Of a stretch of 64,000 nucleotides of DNA, positions 9,452-21,856 are shown piece by piece. The notes beneath the pieces are model-generated. The model ran no database searches. It worked only from the letters and a program-made list of their open reading frames with translations, and had not been told where the DNA came from. This DNA is from Pseudomonas fluorescens HK44. GTDB taxonomy: Bacteria; Pseudomonadota; Gammaproteobacteria; Pseudomonadales; Pseudomonadaceae. The stretch is taken from contig NZ_AFOY02000010.1 of assembly GCF_000217955.3 (NCBI RefSeq), positions 124,001-188,000 of the forward strand, read 5' to 3'. Each line of letters opens with the position of its first letter. Within the stretch, counting starts at the first letter, position 1. The translations under genes and the position numbers were made by a program.

Positions 9452-10018
9452 TCAGTCCGGGAGAACGTCAGGGACTGGCGGACGCGCAGGTGCAGTCAGC
9501 GAAGTGATTTTGATCAGCAGCGCCAGGTGGCCGTTGTCGAGGTAGTTGAGCTGACCGTTTTTGGTGTGGCTTTGCTGCTTCAGACGTTCGCTGGCGGTAA
9601 CCCGGCCATAGGCATCGAACTGGTTGACCCAGAAGTTCGCGTCGACATCGGTGAAGCGCCCGAGCTTCAGGTTCAGCGAGCCTTCGACCGGAAACTGGCC
9701 GAATTGCTCCTTGCCGTCGCTGATCGAGATTTTTCTCGCGTCCTCGCCGAGATTCTGTTGCCAGGCCTTGTGCAGCAGCACCGTGTAATCGCCGCTGGCG
9801 CGCAGCTTTTCAGCCTCGGCATTGAGGCTTGGGGTGCGCAGGCTGTCGGCACTGATCGGCCGTGCACCGGCCGCCCAGTCTTCCGGTGCGGTGCGGCTGG
9901 TAATGGCCGGCACGGCGTTCTGGCGGAACAGGATCATTTCAACCTGATACAAGCTGTCGGCAAACGCCGTCGGGGCAACGAGGGTCAGCAACAGGGTCAA
10001 TGAGCGAAACAGGCGCAT
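9452..10018 (-). CDS. CsiV family periplasmic protein
   Basis: A 188-residue exported protein with a signal peptide (MRLFRSLTLLLTLVAPTAFADS) and the start YQVEMILFRQ typical of the CsiV family. In Vibrio CsiV helps the WigKR/LpoA wall network, but in Pseudomonas the role is not established. The ATG at 10018 has AAGGA upstream and is 10 nt after the mfd stop, so it is translated from the mfd transcript. The C-terminal half has repeated beta strands (GSLNLKLGRFTDVDANFWVNQFD). Confidence 0.82.
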   Translation of the reverse strand: MRLFRSLTLLLTLVAPTAFADSLYQVEMILFRQNAVPAITSRTAPEDWAAGARPISADSLRTPSLNAEAEKLRASGDYTVLLHKAWQQNLGEDARKISISDGKEQFGQFPVEGSLNLKLGRFTDVDANFWVNQFDAYGRVTASERLKQQSHTKNGQLNYLDNGHLALLIKITSLTAPARPPVPDVLPD

Positions 10019-10028
10019 GCGGCGTCCT

Positions 10029-13478
<3,450 letters not shown>

Positions 13479-13661
13479 GGAAGGTTGAGCTCCAGCGTTG
13501 CGACAAAGTCGGTAATTGTAGCGGGCGAAGGTGCCGGCTGTCAGTTGCAGACTACCGCCGACGAAAGGAAAAGCATGTTGCGATAGGCGTGCATTGCTCC
13601 GCAGACGACTCGGCGGCATAATGTAGCCCCTTTTTTCAGCCCCTACATGTGGAAGGTTCCC

Positions 13662-15110
13662 GTGACTCAGAAGCCCGACCAGTGTCTTGGTGAATGGATC
13701 GACCGTGAAGCACTCGCAGAAGCGATGATTCCGCTTATCGGTCAGCTTTACCGCAATAACAACGTGGTGAGCTCGATCTATGGCCGCAGCCTGATCAACC
13801 AGTCTGTCATCGCGATTCTCAAAGCTCACCGCTTTGCTCGCCATCGTCAGTCCGATGACGCCGAACTGTCCGTTCACGAAACATTCCCGCTGCTCAAAGC
13901 GATGAGCGAGCTCAAGCTCGGCGCCGCTTCGGTAGACCTGGGCAAGCTGGCGGTCAAGTTCAAGACCGAAGGCAAAGGCCGCACTGCCGAGCAGTTCGTC
14001 CGTGAAGAACTGGCCGACGTTGTAGGCCAGCAGAACGCTTCCGCACGCAAAGGCACTGACGTTGTACTGTACGGCTTCGGTCGTATCGGCCGTCTGCTGG
14101 CGCGCATCCTGATTGAAAAAACCGGCGGTGGCGACGGCCTGCGTCTGCGCGCCATCGTTGTGCGCAAAGGCGCTGAAAACGACCTGATCAAACGCGCCAG
14201 CCTGCTGCGTCGCGATTCGGTTCATGGTCCGTTCAACGGCACCATCACCGTCGACGAAGCCAACAACACCATCACCGCCAACGGCAACCTGATCCAGGTT
14301 ATCTACGCGAAGAACCCGACTGAAGTGGACTACACCCAGTACGGCATCAAAGATGCTTTGCTGGTGGACAACACCGGTGTGTGGCGTGACGCCGAGGGTC
14401 TGGGCCAGCACCTGGCCTGCCCGGGTATCGACCGCGTTGTTCTGACCGCGCCTGGCAAAGGCAAGCTGAAGAACATCGTTCACGGCATCAACCACGGTGA
14501 AATCACCGCTGACGACAAGATCGTTTCCGCCGCCTCCTGCACCACCAACGCCATCGTGCCGGTGCTCAAGGCTGTGAACGACAAGTTCGGCATCATCAAC
14601 GGTCACGTTGAAACGGTTCATTCGTACACCAACGACCAGAACCTGATCGACAACTTCCACAAAGGCGATCGCCGTGGTCGTAGCGCCGCGTTGAACATGG
14701 TAATCACCGAGACCGGTGCTGCTACCGCTGCTGCCAAGGCCCTGCCTGAGCTGGCCGGCAAGCTGACCGGTAACGCGATCCGTGTTCCAACGCCGAACGT
14801 GTCGATGGCCATTCTCAACCTGAACCTTGAGAAAGCCGCCACCCGTGAAGAGATGAACGAGTACCTGCGCTACATGGCGCTGCACTCCGATCTGCATAAG
14901 CAAATCGACTTCGTCAACTCGCAGGAAGTGGTTTCCACCGACTTCGTTGGCTCGCGCCACGCAGGCGTAGTGGACGCTGAAGCAACCATCAGCCAAGACA
15001 ACCGTGTTGTTCTGTACGTTTGGTACGACAACGAATTCGGTTACAGCTGCCAGGTGGTTCGCGTGATGGAAGACATGGCCGGTGTAAACCCGCCAGCATT
15101 CCCGCGCTAA
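13662..15110 (+). CDS. gap: Glyceraldehyde-3-phosphate dehydrogenase, long form
   Basis: An NAD(P)-dependent GAPDH of the long proteobacterial GapB-like type, 482 residues, with about 125 extra N-terminal residues before the Rossmann domain (VVLYGFGRIGRLLARIL). The catalytic Cys is C293 in SAASCTTNA. The GTG start at 13662 is chosen because GGAAGG sits 5 nt upstream; that site would lie inside the longer frame beginning at 13647. It diverges from mfd. In pseudomonads this form is usually linked with gluconeogenesis. The last 33 nt plus terminator are duplicated downstream at 16467-16543. Confidence 0.95.
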   Translation: MTQKPDQCLGEWIDREALAEAMIPLIGQLYRNNNVVSSIYGRSLINQSVIAILKAHRFARHRQSDDAELSVHETFPLLKAMSELKLGAASVDLGKLAVKFKTEGKGRTAEQFVREELADVVGQQNASARKGTDVVLYGFGRIGRLLARILIEKTGGGDGLRLRAIVVRKGAENDLIKRASLLRRDSVHGPFNGTITVDEANNTITANGNLIQVIYAKNPTEVDYTQYGIKDALLVDNTGVWRDAEGLGQHLACPGIDRVVLTAPGKGKLKNIVHGINHGEITADDKIVSAASCTTNAIVPVLKAVNDKFGIINGHVETVHSYTNDQNLIDNFHKGDRRGRSAALNMVITETGAATAAAKALPELAGKLTGNAIRVPTPNVSMAILNLNLEKAATREEMNEYLRYMALHSDLHKQIDFVNSQEVVSTDFVGSRHAGVVDAEATISQDNRVVLYVWYDNEFGYSCQVVRVMEDMAGVNPPAFPR

Positions 15111-15154
15111 GCCTTAGCCGCACCTGAAAACGCCCCGACTTGTCGGGGCGTTTT
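15078..15154 (+). repeat. gap 3' end and terminator, copy 1
   Basis: This 77-nt stretch (the last codons of gap, its stop, and the terminator) aligns without gaps to 16467-16543 with 12 mismatches counted by eye, about 84% identity. The two copies flank the beta-lactamase gene. Confidence 0.85.
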
Positions 15155-15156
15155 TG
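15129..15156 (+). terminator. gap intrinsic terminator
   Basis: ACGCCCCGAC-TT-GTCGGGGCGT followed by T-rich sequence, about 20 nt after the gap stop. Confidence 0.88.
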
Positions 15157-15278
15157 TTTGTGTGGTTTGTCTGGCTGGCCTACGGAGTCGGCGAAATATT
15201 TTGTGATAAATCGCTTCCGGAGCCGTCGCATCAACGTGATAGGTTTGCCCGCGATCAAAAAGACCTGAGGACCACTGT

Positions 15279-16460
15279 ATGCGTTTTATCGCAAAGCCTT
15301 GCGCGGCATTGCTATTGCTGGCCAGCACCGTCTCTGTCGGCAACCTCGCCATGGCGAATGCCCAGCGGTCGGATATCGACAACGTCGTGCAAGATGCCGC
15401 CCAAGCGGTCATGCAGCAGTACAACATTCCCGGTCTGGCCATTGCGGTGACCGCGAATGGCAAGCAGCATTTCTACAACTTCGGCGTGGCCTCAAGGGAA
15501 ACACAGCAGAAGGTCACGAGCGACACACTGTTTGAAATCGGCTCGATCAGTAAAACCTTCACGGTCACCCTGGCGGCCTACGCCGAGGTTAACGGTCAGC
15601 TTTCACTCACTGACCACCCCGGCAAGTACCTACCCGAGCTCGCGGGTAGCCCGTTCGATAAAGCGACGCTGATCAACCTGGCGACCCATACCGCAGGCGG
15701 TTTCCCCTTGCAGGTGCCGGATCAGGTGCAGAACAACCAACAGCTGATGGACTACTTCAAGGCGTGGCAGCCGACGTATGCGCCGGGTGCTCAAAGAACC
15801 TATGCCAACCCCAGCATCGGGGCGCTGGGCATGATTACGGCGATCAGCATGAAGATGCCGTTCGCGGTGGCGCTGGAACAGCGACTCTTCCCGGCGCTCG
15901 GTATGCCTAACAGCTTCATCAACATCCCGGCGAGCAAGCTGTCGCTCTATGCTCAGGGTTACAACAAGCAGGATGTCCCGGTCAGGTTGAATCCAGGTGT
16001 GCTGGGTGACGAGGCCTACTCGGTAAAAACCAGCTCCACGGACCTGATTCGCTTTGTCGAGGCCAACCTGGGCGTCGCGAAGGTCGAAGCAAAACTCGGT
16101 CGCGCACTGATGGAGACGCACAAGGGCTATTTCCAGGTTGGTCCGATGACTCAAGACCTGATCTGGGAGCAGTACGCCTACCCGGTGCAGCTGAGTGCGC
16201 TGGTTGAAGGCAACGCCGACAAGATGATTTACGACAGTCATGTCGTCACGGCATTAAACCCGCCCCTGGCACCGCAGGAGGCGGTCTGGGTCAACAAGAC
16301 GGGCTCGACCGGCGGGTTCTCTGCTTATGTGGCCTTCGTCCCCGAGAAGAAGTTTGGCATTGTGGTGCTGGCCAACAAGAGCTACCCCAACGAACCCCGG
16401 GTGCGCCTGGCGCATCGAATCCTGAGTGAACTGGATTGCTGTTCGCTGGCGGAGGACTGA
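15279..16460 (+). CDS. Class C beta-lactamase (AmpC type)
   Basis: A periplasmic serine beta-lactamase of 393 residues with a signal peptide ending near LAMANAQR. The three class C motifs are all present: S89-I-S-K92, Y175-A-N177, and K340-T-G342 within NKTGSTGGF, at normal spacing. Family knowledge: chromosomal AmpC hydrolyses cephalosporins. No divergent ampR regulator adjoins it; the upstream neighbour is gap. The gene is followed in frame by a fossil of the gap C-terminus and its terminator. The C-terminal DCCSLAED tail is unusual and may be specific to this lineage. Confidence 0.93.
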   Translation: MRFIAKPCAALLLLASTVSVGNLAMANAQRSDIDNVVQDAAQAVMQQYNIPGLAIAVTANGKQHFYNFGVASRETQQKVTSDTLFEIGSISKTFTVTLAAYAEVNGQLSLTDHPGKYLPELAGSPFDKATLINLATHTAGGFPLQVPDQVQNNQQLMDYFKAWQPTYAPGAQRTYANPSIGALGMITAISMKMPFAVALEQRLFPALGMPNSFINIPASKLSLYAQGYNKQDVPVRLNPGVLGDEAYSVKTSSTDLIRFVEANLGVAKVEAKLGRALMETHKGYFQVGPMTQDLIWEQYAYPVQLSALVEGNADKMIYDSHVVTALNPPLAPQEAVWVNKTGSTGGFSAYVAFVPEKKFGIVVLANKSYPNEPRVRLAHRILSELDCCSLAED

Positions 16461-16466
16461 GTGGCG

Positions 16467-16543
16467 GCCGATGTGAACTCTCCAGCGTTGCCGCGCTGAG
16501 CCCTGGCTGTACATGAAAACGCCCCGACTTGTCGGGGCGTTTT
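16467..16543 (+). repeat. gap 3' end and terminator, copy 2 (fossil)
   Basis: A diverged copy of 15078-15154. It reads ADVNSPALPR-stop where gap ends AGVNPPAFPR-stop, followed by an identical 30-nt terminator core. It lies 7 nt after the beta-lactamase stop, in the same frame. Confidence 0.85.
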
Positions 16544-16552
16544 CATGTACAG
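16507..16552. terminator. Bidirectional terminator with 22-bp perfect stem
   Basis: Two 22-nt arms (16507-16528 and 16531-16552) are perfectly complementary with a TT loop, and are A-rich/T-rich at the flanks. The inner 10 bp equal the gap terminator stem; the outer 12 bp (CTGTACATGAAA) are unique to this copy. Confidence 0.88.
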
Positions 16553-17221
16553 CGGTTCATTATAAGGAGCAATTAGACATCATCTATTAAATTGTAAGTG
16601 TTCATGCGTCATCTGCTATGTCCGGTCAGTGCCGTGTAGTTATATCGTTTTGTTCTTGATGTGTGCCAGATCAAAACACTGTAAAGCTCGACATGTCACA
16701 GTTATAAAAATTCAATAATAAAAAAATCCTCAAATAAAATAAGCGGTTGCAATGGGAGGGTGTTGTTACTTGCTTTATGTGGATCCAATGCATGGCGCGT
16801 TAGATAATTGACGCCATTTTATTGAATGGATCGCTGCTTGACAGCGATGGGTGCTGAAATTAGTGTCTCCTCCTCACAGCTCCGGCACAGACCGGGGCTG
16901 GGTGACAGCAAATGGCCTGTACTGTCGGGCAAATATTCACGGTAACTTTCACAACTTTGACAGTGCTGCTTTAAAAGTAATGGCGTTTTAATGTGCGTCA
17001 TGATGGCAACTAATACTCCAAAAAGACAGGGAACTTATTCCTGCTCACATCACACTGAATCTAAATAAACCGTGCTGGCTTTATTGCTGTCCGGGGAGTT
17101 GATGATCCGCTTTCGTTGATCTTGCTTAATGTGTTTTGCGGTTACGTTCTAATCGGGCATGACGGCTGCGCAGTGCTGACATATAGCCGTGTGTATTCAT
17201 GGCTTATTGGGAGAATTAAAC
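16553..17221 (+). other. AT-rich region ahead of the exopolysaccharide cluster
   Basis: About 670 nt, clearly poorer in GC than its neighbours, between the beta-lactamase terminator and the adaptor gene. Apart from one possible small gene on the minus strand (16819-17001) no coding sequence is seen. The last 200 nt probably contain the promoter and leader of the exopolysaccharide operon; no confident -35/-10 pair or known operator was found. Confidence 0.5.
16819..17001 (-). CDS. Possible small zinc-ribbon protein
   Basis: A 60-codon frame with two CxxC knuckles 21 residues apart (HCQSC at 13-17 and LCRSC at 38-42), the spacing of a small zinc ribbon. No family recognised. A GGAG lies 13 nt ahead of the ATG, which is rather far. 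The frame sits alone in the AT-rich spacer and is transcribed away from the exopolysaccharide genes. The paired cysteines argue against a random frame, but a chance occurrence is possible. Confidence 0.38.
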   Translation of the reverse strand: MTHIKTPLLLKQHCQSCESYREYLPDSTGHLLSPSPGLCRSCEEETLISAPIAVKQRSIQ

Positions 17222-18430
17222 ATGGCAGAAGAACGCTCAAGGTTTTTTTCATGGTCCCTGTTGCCGCGTCTGGTGGGCTTGGGTGTCCTGGTATTTATCA
17301 TCTGGCTGTTGCTCTCGACGTTGCTGATGCCGCTGGTGTCGACATCGGCGACACGGGCAATTCTGAATGCGCCGGTCATTCTGCTGACGACGCCCATCGA
17401 GGGGGTGGTGAATTCGCTTGAGGTCAAACCCGGCTCGACCTTTACCCAGGGCCAGAAGATTGCGGTGGTTGAAAACCCGCGGGCTAACCAGGAGACATTG
17501 TTGACCCTGCAAACCCGGCGTTTGACCCTGGAGCAGGAGCTATCATCATCGGCCAGCCAGGCCGAGCACGACCAGCAGTATTACGACGAGTTGGAGAAAA
17601 CCAGTCAGCGCTACCAATCGGCGTTTCATACTCGTCAGCTCTATGCACAACGTGCGCTGAAGGCCGAGAGCAGTGCCGCCAGCGCCCGCTTGACGGACGC
17701 ACAGGAAACCCTCGATCGCAACCTCGAGTTGTTCACTCAAGGGGCGGTCAGTGGCGCGGTCGTCGCCTCCTCGAAAGCCAAGTTGGCCTCGTTGCAAGGC
17801 GCGGCAGAGTCTGTCCGTTCACAGCTGCAAATCAATGACGGTGATGTCAATGCCGCCAATAAGCAGGTCTACCTTGACCCTGATCAGTTGCGCATGTTCG
17901 ACCTCAGCGCGCAGATGACCACCCTGAAACTGAGCCTGGAAAATCAGGCCCGCAACCGCGAGACCTATCAACGCGAACTCGACAATCTCAATCACCTGAT
18001 CGAAACCGAACAGAATCGGGTCAAGTTGACAGCTGGCTATGAGGTCACGGCGTATTCGTCCGGCACCGTTCAAGAGCTGTTGGCGCCCCAAGGGACGGTG
18101 GTGCAAGCCGGGTCGACCTTGCTGCGCGCCACCAACTGCAAAGAAAGCTATGTCGTCGCAGTGTTTCCTGAACGCATGGCCAGCAAGATTGATCACGACA
18201 GTGTCCTGACGGTGAGAATCCATGGCCTGGACGAACCGCTCAAGGCCAATGTCGTGCAGTTGTTATCCAGCACTAAGGATATTCGCCCTAACAGCTACAG
18301 CGTTCCTTTCCCGTATGCCGAGCAGAACTCGGTGTACGTCGTCGGTACTTTTGCCGATGACCTCACCGACAGCCAGCGCGCCATGACCTGCAATCCAGGG
18401 CTGTGGGCCAGCGCCGAGGTGTCTCACTGA
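17222..18430 (+). CDS. HlyD-type periplasmic adaptor of the exopolysaccharide cluster
   Basis: A membrane fusion protein of 402 residues: one N-terminal membrane helix (LLPRLVGLGVLVFIIWLLL), a lipoyl half-motif (APVILLTTPIEGVVNSLEVKPG), a long coiled-coil hairpin (about 90-265), the second lipoyl half (TAYSSGTVQELLAPQG) and a beta-barrel end. The ATG at 17222 has GGGAGAAT upstream. It is first of four genes in which stop and start codons overlap or nearly touch, so it is expected to bridge the inner-membrane glycosyltransferase and the TolC-like channel. The comparable rhizobial BgsB also pairs a fusion protein with a glucan synthase (known family precedent; homology inferred). Confidence 0.85.
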   Translation: MAEERSRFFSWSLLPRLVGLGVLVFIIWLLLSTLLMPLVSTSATRAILNAPVILLTTPIEGVVNSLEVKPGSTFTQGQKIAVVENPRANQETLLTLQTRRLTLEQELSSSASQAEHDQQYYDELEKTSQRYQSAFHTRQLYAQRALKAESSAASARLTDAQETLDRNLELFTQGAVSGAVVASSKAKLASLQGAAESVRSQLQINDGDVNAANKQVYLDPDQLRMFDLSAQMTTLKLSLENQARNRETYQRELDNLNHLIETEQNRVKLTAGYEVTAYSSGTVQELLAPQGTVVQAGSTLLRATNCKESYVVAVFPERMASKIDHDSVLTVRIHGLDEPLKANVVQLLSSTKDIRPNSYSVPFPYAEQNSVYVVGTFADDLTDSQRAMTCNPGLWASAEVSH

Positions 18431-19695
18431 TGAGTCCGCGCAACGTTGTGCAATGGCCGTGGCTGCCGGGCCTGATCGGGGTGATGCTGATGAGCAGTGG
18501 CGGATCTGCGCTGGCGACGCAAGCCAGGCCGCAACTGGCGGCGATGACGTGTGCAGCGCTGGATCACGCGGTGCAATCGCAAGCGGCGGGGCCGGTGTTG
18601 CTGGCCAGTTATCCGCCGCTGGACGGTCAGCCGGCGCCAATCCAGGCATTGCGTGGGGTTGCGTTCACCTACGACAACGCCTTGGCCAGCATTGCCTTGT
18701 TTGCCTGTGGTAAAGCCGAGTCGGCGCGACGGATTGCCGATGCGCTGGCCTTCGCCACGACCCACGACCCGGAATATCAGGATGGACGCTTGCGTAACGC
18801 CTACGCGGCAGGCCCGGTGGGTTCGTCGTCGATGCGCCTGCCGGGTTATTGGAGCGTAGAGCGCAATGCCTGGAATCAGGACGCCTATCAGGTCAGCAGT
18901 GCCACCGGCAATCAGGCCTGGGCCGCGTTGGCGTTGTTGGAGGCGTTGCGCCAGAGCGGTGATTCCTCTTACCTGGAGGCCGCTCGCAGGGTGTTGCAGT
19001 GGTCCGGAAAAAACACTTTTGACGGACAGGCCCCCGCGGGTTTCAGCGGCGGTTACTACGGGTATTTCCCCAAACAGATCCAGCAGACCTGGAAGTCCAC
19101 CGAACATAACGTCGACCTTGCAGCGGCCTGGTCGGCACTCAACACGGTTGCGCCCGACCCGGGCTCGGCGCGCCAGGCGCAGATTGCCCGGCAATTCGTG
19201 TCGAGTCAGTGGGACGCCGGGGAAGGGCGCTTTCTGATTGGCACCGGGAAGGATGGTCGAACCTCGGATCGCCAGCGTTCAGGACTGGACGCGCAGATCT
19301 GGCCCTTGATCGCCTTGAGTGATCCTCCTGCGGACTGGCGGCGTGTCTTCACGTTTATCGATCAGGCGCACCGCTCGGGTGCCGGGTATGGCTTCAACCG
19401 CGACCCGGACGGTTTATGGACCGAGGGCACCGCGCAAACCGCCGCCGTAGCGGGCTTGAGCGGTATGAAGGAAAAGGCGCAGCCGCTGTGGAATGTGTTG
19501 TTGGCTCAACAGGCCGGCAATGGCTGGCTGTTTGCGACTCCCGCACCGCGTATCAGTACCGGGTTGGCGATCGGCCCGGACTCAACCACCAACGACTTTT
19601 TCTATTACCACCTGCCTCACTTGGGCGCTACAGCATGGGCCGCGATCGCTGCTACCGGCATCAACCCCTTTACCGGTTTTCAAGAGGCTGACTGA
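18430..19695 (+). CDS. Exported six-hairpin glycosidase-like protein
   Basis: A 421-residue exported protein with a signal sequence (LPGLIGVMLMSSGGSALAT) and repeated helical pairs of an (alpha/alpha)6 barrel. Candidate active-site segments are TYDNALASIALF, STEHNVDLAAAW, GLDAQIWPLIAL and WTEGTAQTAAVAG, with the acidic residues Asp and Glu expected in glycoside hydrolases of this fold. Its ATG overlaps the adaptor stop (TGATG). By position it would trim, release or edit the polymer made by the next gene, as BcsZ does for cellulose, but it does not look like GH8. Substrate unknown. Confidence 0.72.
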   Translation: MSPRNVVQWPWLPGLIGVMLMSSGGSALATQARPQLAAMTCAALDHAVQSQAAGPVLLASYPPLDGQPAPIQALRGVAFTYDNALASIALFACGKAESARRIADALAFATTHDPEYQDGRLRNAYAAGPVGSSSMRLPGYWSVERNAWNQDAYQVSSATGNQAWAALALLEALRQSGDSSYLEAARRVLQWSGKNTFDGQAPAGFSGGYYGYFPKQIQQTWKSTEHNVDLAAAWSALNTVAPDPGSARQAQIARQFVSSQWDAGEGRFLIGTGKDGRTSDRQRSGLDAQIWPLIALSDPPADWRRVFTFIDQAHRSGAGYGFNRDPDGLWTEGTAQTAAVAGLSGMKEKAQPLWNVLLAQQAGNGWLFATPAPRISTGLAIGPDSTTNDFFYYHLPHLGATAWAAIAATGINPFTGFQEAD

Positions 19696-19696
19696 C

Positions 19697-21847
19697 ATGC
19701 AGGCACTGGACACGCTGCAACTTGTGCAAATCAATTTCTGGACCGTGGTCGCGGTGATTCTGTTCACCTGCCTGACGCACCGTGATCAATGGATGGCACG
19801 TGCCGGTTTCGGAGCCTTGACCGCGCTGTTGTTGATCAATTACGTGGCCTGGCGGATTCGCGACACCTTGCCCGATGGACACGCAGGGTTTGCCTCGGTC
19901 TGGGCTTATGCGTTCCTGTTTTTCGAAATGTTGGCGATCGGCTACACGCTGTTTTCGATCATCGTCCTGCTCTGTCGCTCGGATCACCACGCCAGTGCCG
20001 ATGCCGGGGAGCAACGTTTGCGTGCCCAGGGCCGCTCGGTGCCGGCGGTGGATGTGTTCATCGCCACCTATAACGAAGGCCTCGAGATCCTGGAAAAAAC
20101 CATCATCGCCGCCCAGGCGATCGACTACCCCAACGTGACCATCTGGGTGCTCGACGATACCCGCCGCGACTGGTTGCGCGACTACTGCGCCGAGGTCGGT
20201 GTGCAATACGCCCGACGTCCCGACAATTCCCACGCCAAGGCCGGTAACCTGAACAACGGCCTGCGTCTGTCGGCGGCCAGCAGCAATGCGCCGTACATAC
20301 TGGTGCTCGACGCCGACTTCGCCCCGCAGCAGCCGATCCTGATGCGCACCCTGGGATTGTTCGACGATCCCAAGGTCGGCCTGGTGCAGACGCCGCAGTT
20401 CTACTACAACCCCGATCCGATTCAGCACAACCTCGGTTCATCCAACTGCTGGGTCGATGAGCAGCGAGTGTTCTTCGACGTCTACCAGCCGGCCAAGGAT
20501 GGTTGGGATACCGCGTTTTGCGTGGGCACTTCGTTTGTCGTGCGGCGTGATCTGATTACTGAAATGGGTGGCTTTCCGACGGGTTCGGTCTGCGAAGACA
20601 TCTACACCAGCTGCCGTCTGCAGCAAAAAGGCTACGTCACCCGCTGGTTGAATGAGCGACTGTCGATCGGTTTGTCCGCCGAGGGGTTGACCGAGTACAT
20701 CAATCAGCGTGGCCGCTGGTGCCTGGGGACGATCCAGGTCGCGCTGCTCAAGGAGGGCCCCTTGCGCGGTCGTGGCTACTCACTCAATGAACGGTTGCAC
20801 TTCGTGCATGGCTTGATGCACTGGTTCTCCAAGCCATTCATCCTGATGATGCTGGTGTCGCCGGTGTTGTATTGGTATTTCGGTATTGCCGGGTTCTACG
20901 CCCATCCGGCGGATTTCATGGCCTTCGGCATGCCGGCGTTGATCGCATTCTGGGGCTACGGGACGTGGGTCACTGACCGGCGTACCTTGCCGATTTTTAC
21001 CGAGGTCACCCAAATCGTCGCCTCACTGGCGGTGACGGCGACGATCATCAGCGCCATGGTCCGGCCGTTCGGGCGACCCTTCAAGGTCACGGCAAAGGGC
21101 CTGGATCGTTCACGCACAACGGTTCACTGGAAGTTGTTCGGGTTCTTTTTTGCGCTGACACTGTTCTCGCAAATAGGCGCTTACATCACCATCAGCAACG
21201 CGGCTGCGTTCGACGGCAATATGCTGTTCAACCTGTGCTGGACGGTGGTCGCGCTGATCTACAACCTGGCCACCCTGGTGGCGTGTGTTGACCGGCCACG
21301 CTTGCACGGCGAAGAGCGCTTTCCTTTCGATAAACCCAGTGGGTTGCGCTTCGCCGGCAAAACCCTGGCGGGCCAACTGGTGGATATTTCGCTGAGTGGC
21401 GCCTCCATTTCCTGTGCCGTTGCGTCATTGATCAAGCCCGGGCTGCGGGGGCAGGTGTGGATCAATAAACTTGGCTGGCTGGATGTCGAGGTCATGCGTC
21501 ATCACGGCGAGGACCGTTTGGGCTTGAGGTTCGTCGACCTTGACGAAACGCTTCGGCGCCGGCTGATCGCGCGGCTGTTCAGTGACGCGCCGGTCAACGT
21601 GGTCGGCAAGGCTGAACCAGGCCTGGCTTTCGGCACCTTGTTGCGGCGTTCGTTGCTCGGCGAGAAGCGCACGGCGCCGCCTTCGTGGCGGCCGGTCAAG
21701 GCGCCGTCCTACAGCTCACTGCCTGGATTACGCCCGATCAGCCTCCGTTCGCGTCAGCAGCCACTGCCGCAAATCAGCGCCACCCGCTCAGGTCTTTGGG
21801 CTTTCCTTCTCACTCCGTTACGAGCTTTGCTCGGCCAACGCTTGTAG
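19697..21847 (+). CDS. Cellulose-synthase-like glycosyltransferase with PilZ-like domain
   Basis: A processive GT2 enzyme of 716 residues. N-terminal membrane helices precede the catalytic domain with ATYNEG and DDTRRD, the DxD pair (VLDADFAP), VCEDIYTS in place of the usual TED, and QRGRW. Further membrane helices and the FKVTAKG segment typical of BcsA follow. The C-terminus has a PilZ-like fold (LVDISLSGASI, near 561-571), but the canonical RxxxR is not seen ahead of it. The start at 19697 is one base after the upstream stop. No BcsB or BcsC partner is present. Likely product: a beta-glucan or related polymer; the sugar cannot be told. Confidence 0.85.
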   Translation: MQALDTLQLVQINFWTVVAVILFTCLTHRDQWMARAGFGALTALLLINYVAWRIRDTLPDGHAGFASVWAYAFLFFEMLAIGYTLFSIIVLLCRSDHHASADAGEQRLRAQGRSVPAVDVFIATYNEGLEILEKTIIAAQAIDYPNVTIWVLDDTRRDWLRDYCAEVGVQYARRPDNSHAKAGNLNNGLRLSAASSNAPYILVLDADFAPQQPILMRTLGLFDDPKVGLVQTPQFYYNPDPIQHNLGSSNCWVDEQRVFFDVYQPAKDGWDTAFCVGTSFVVRRDLITEMGGFPTGSVCEDIYTSCRLQQKGYVTRWLNERLSIGLSAEGLTEYINQRGRWCLGTIQVALLKEGPLRGRGYSLNERLHFVHGLMHWFSKPFILMMLVSPVLYWYFGIAGFYAHPADFMAFGMPALIAFWGYGTWVTDRRTLPIFTEVTQIVASLAVTATIISAMVRPFGRPFKVTAKGLDRSRTTVHWKLFGFFFALTLFSQIGAYITISNAAAFDGNMLFNLCWTVVALIYNLATLVACVDRPRLHGEERFPFDKPSGLRFAGKTLAGQLVDISLSGASISCAVASLIKPGLRGQVWINKLGWLDVEVMRHHGEDRLGLRFVDLDETLRRRLIARLFSDAPVNVVGKAEPGLAFGTLLRRSLLGEKRTAPPSWRPVKAPSYSSLPGLRPISLRSRQQPLPQISATRSGLWAFLLTPLRALLGQRL

Positions 21848-21856
21848 GTGCGCCTC

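Noticed and set aside
15279..16460. Penicillin-binding protein or esterase instead of AmpC
   Set aside because: All three class C motifs occur at normal spacing, with NKTGSTGGF typical of AmpC.
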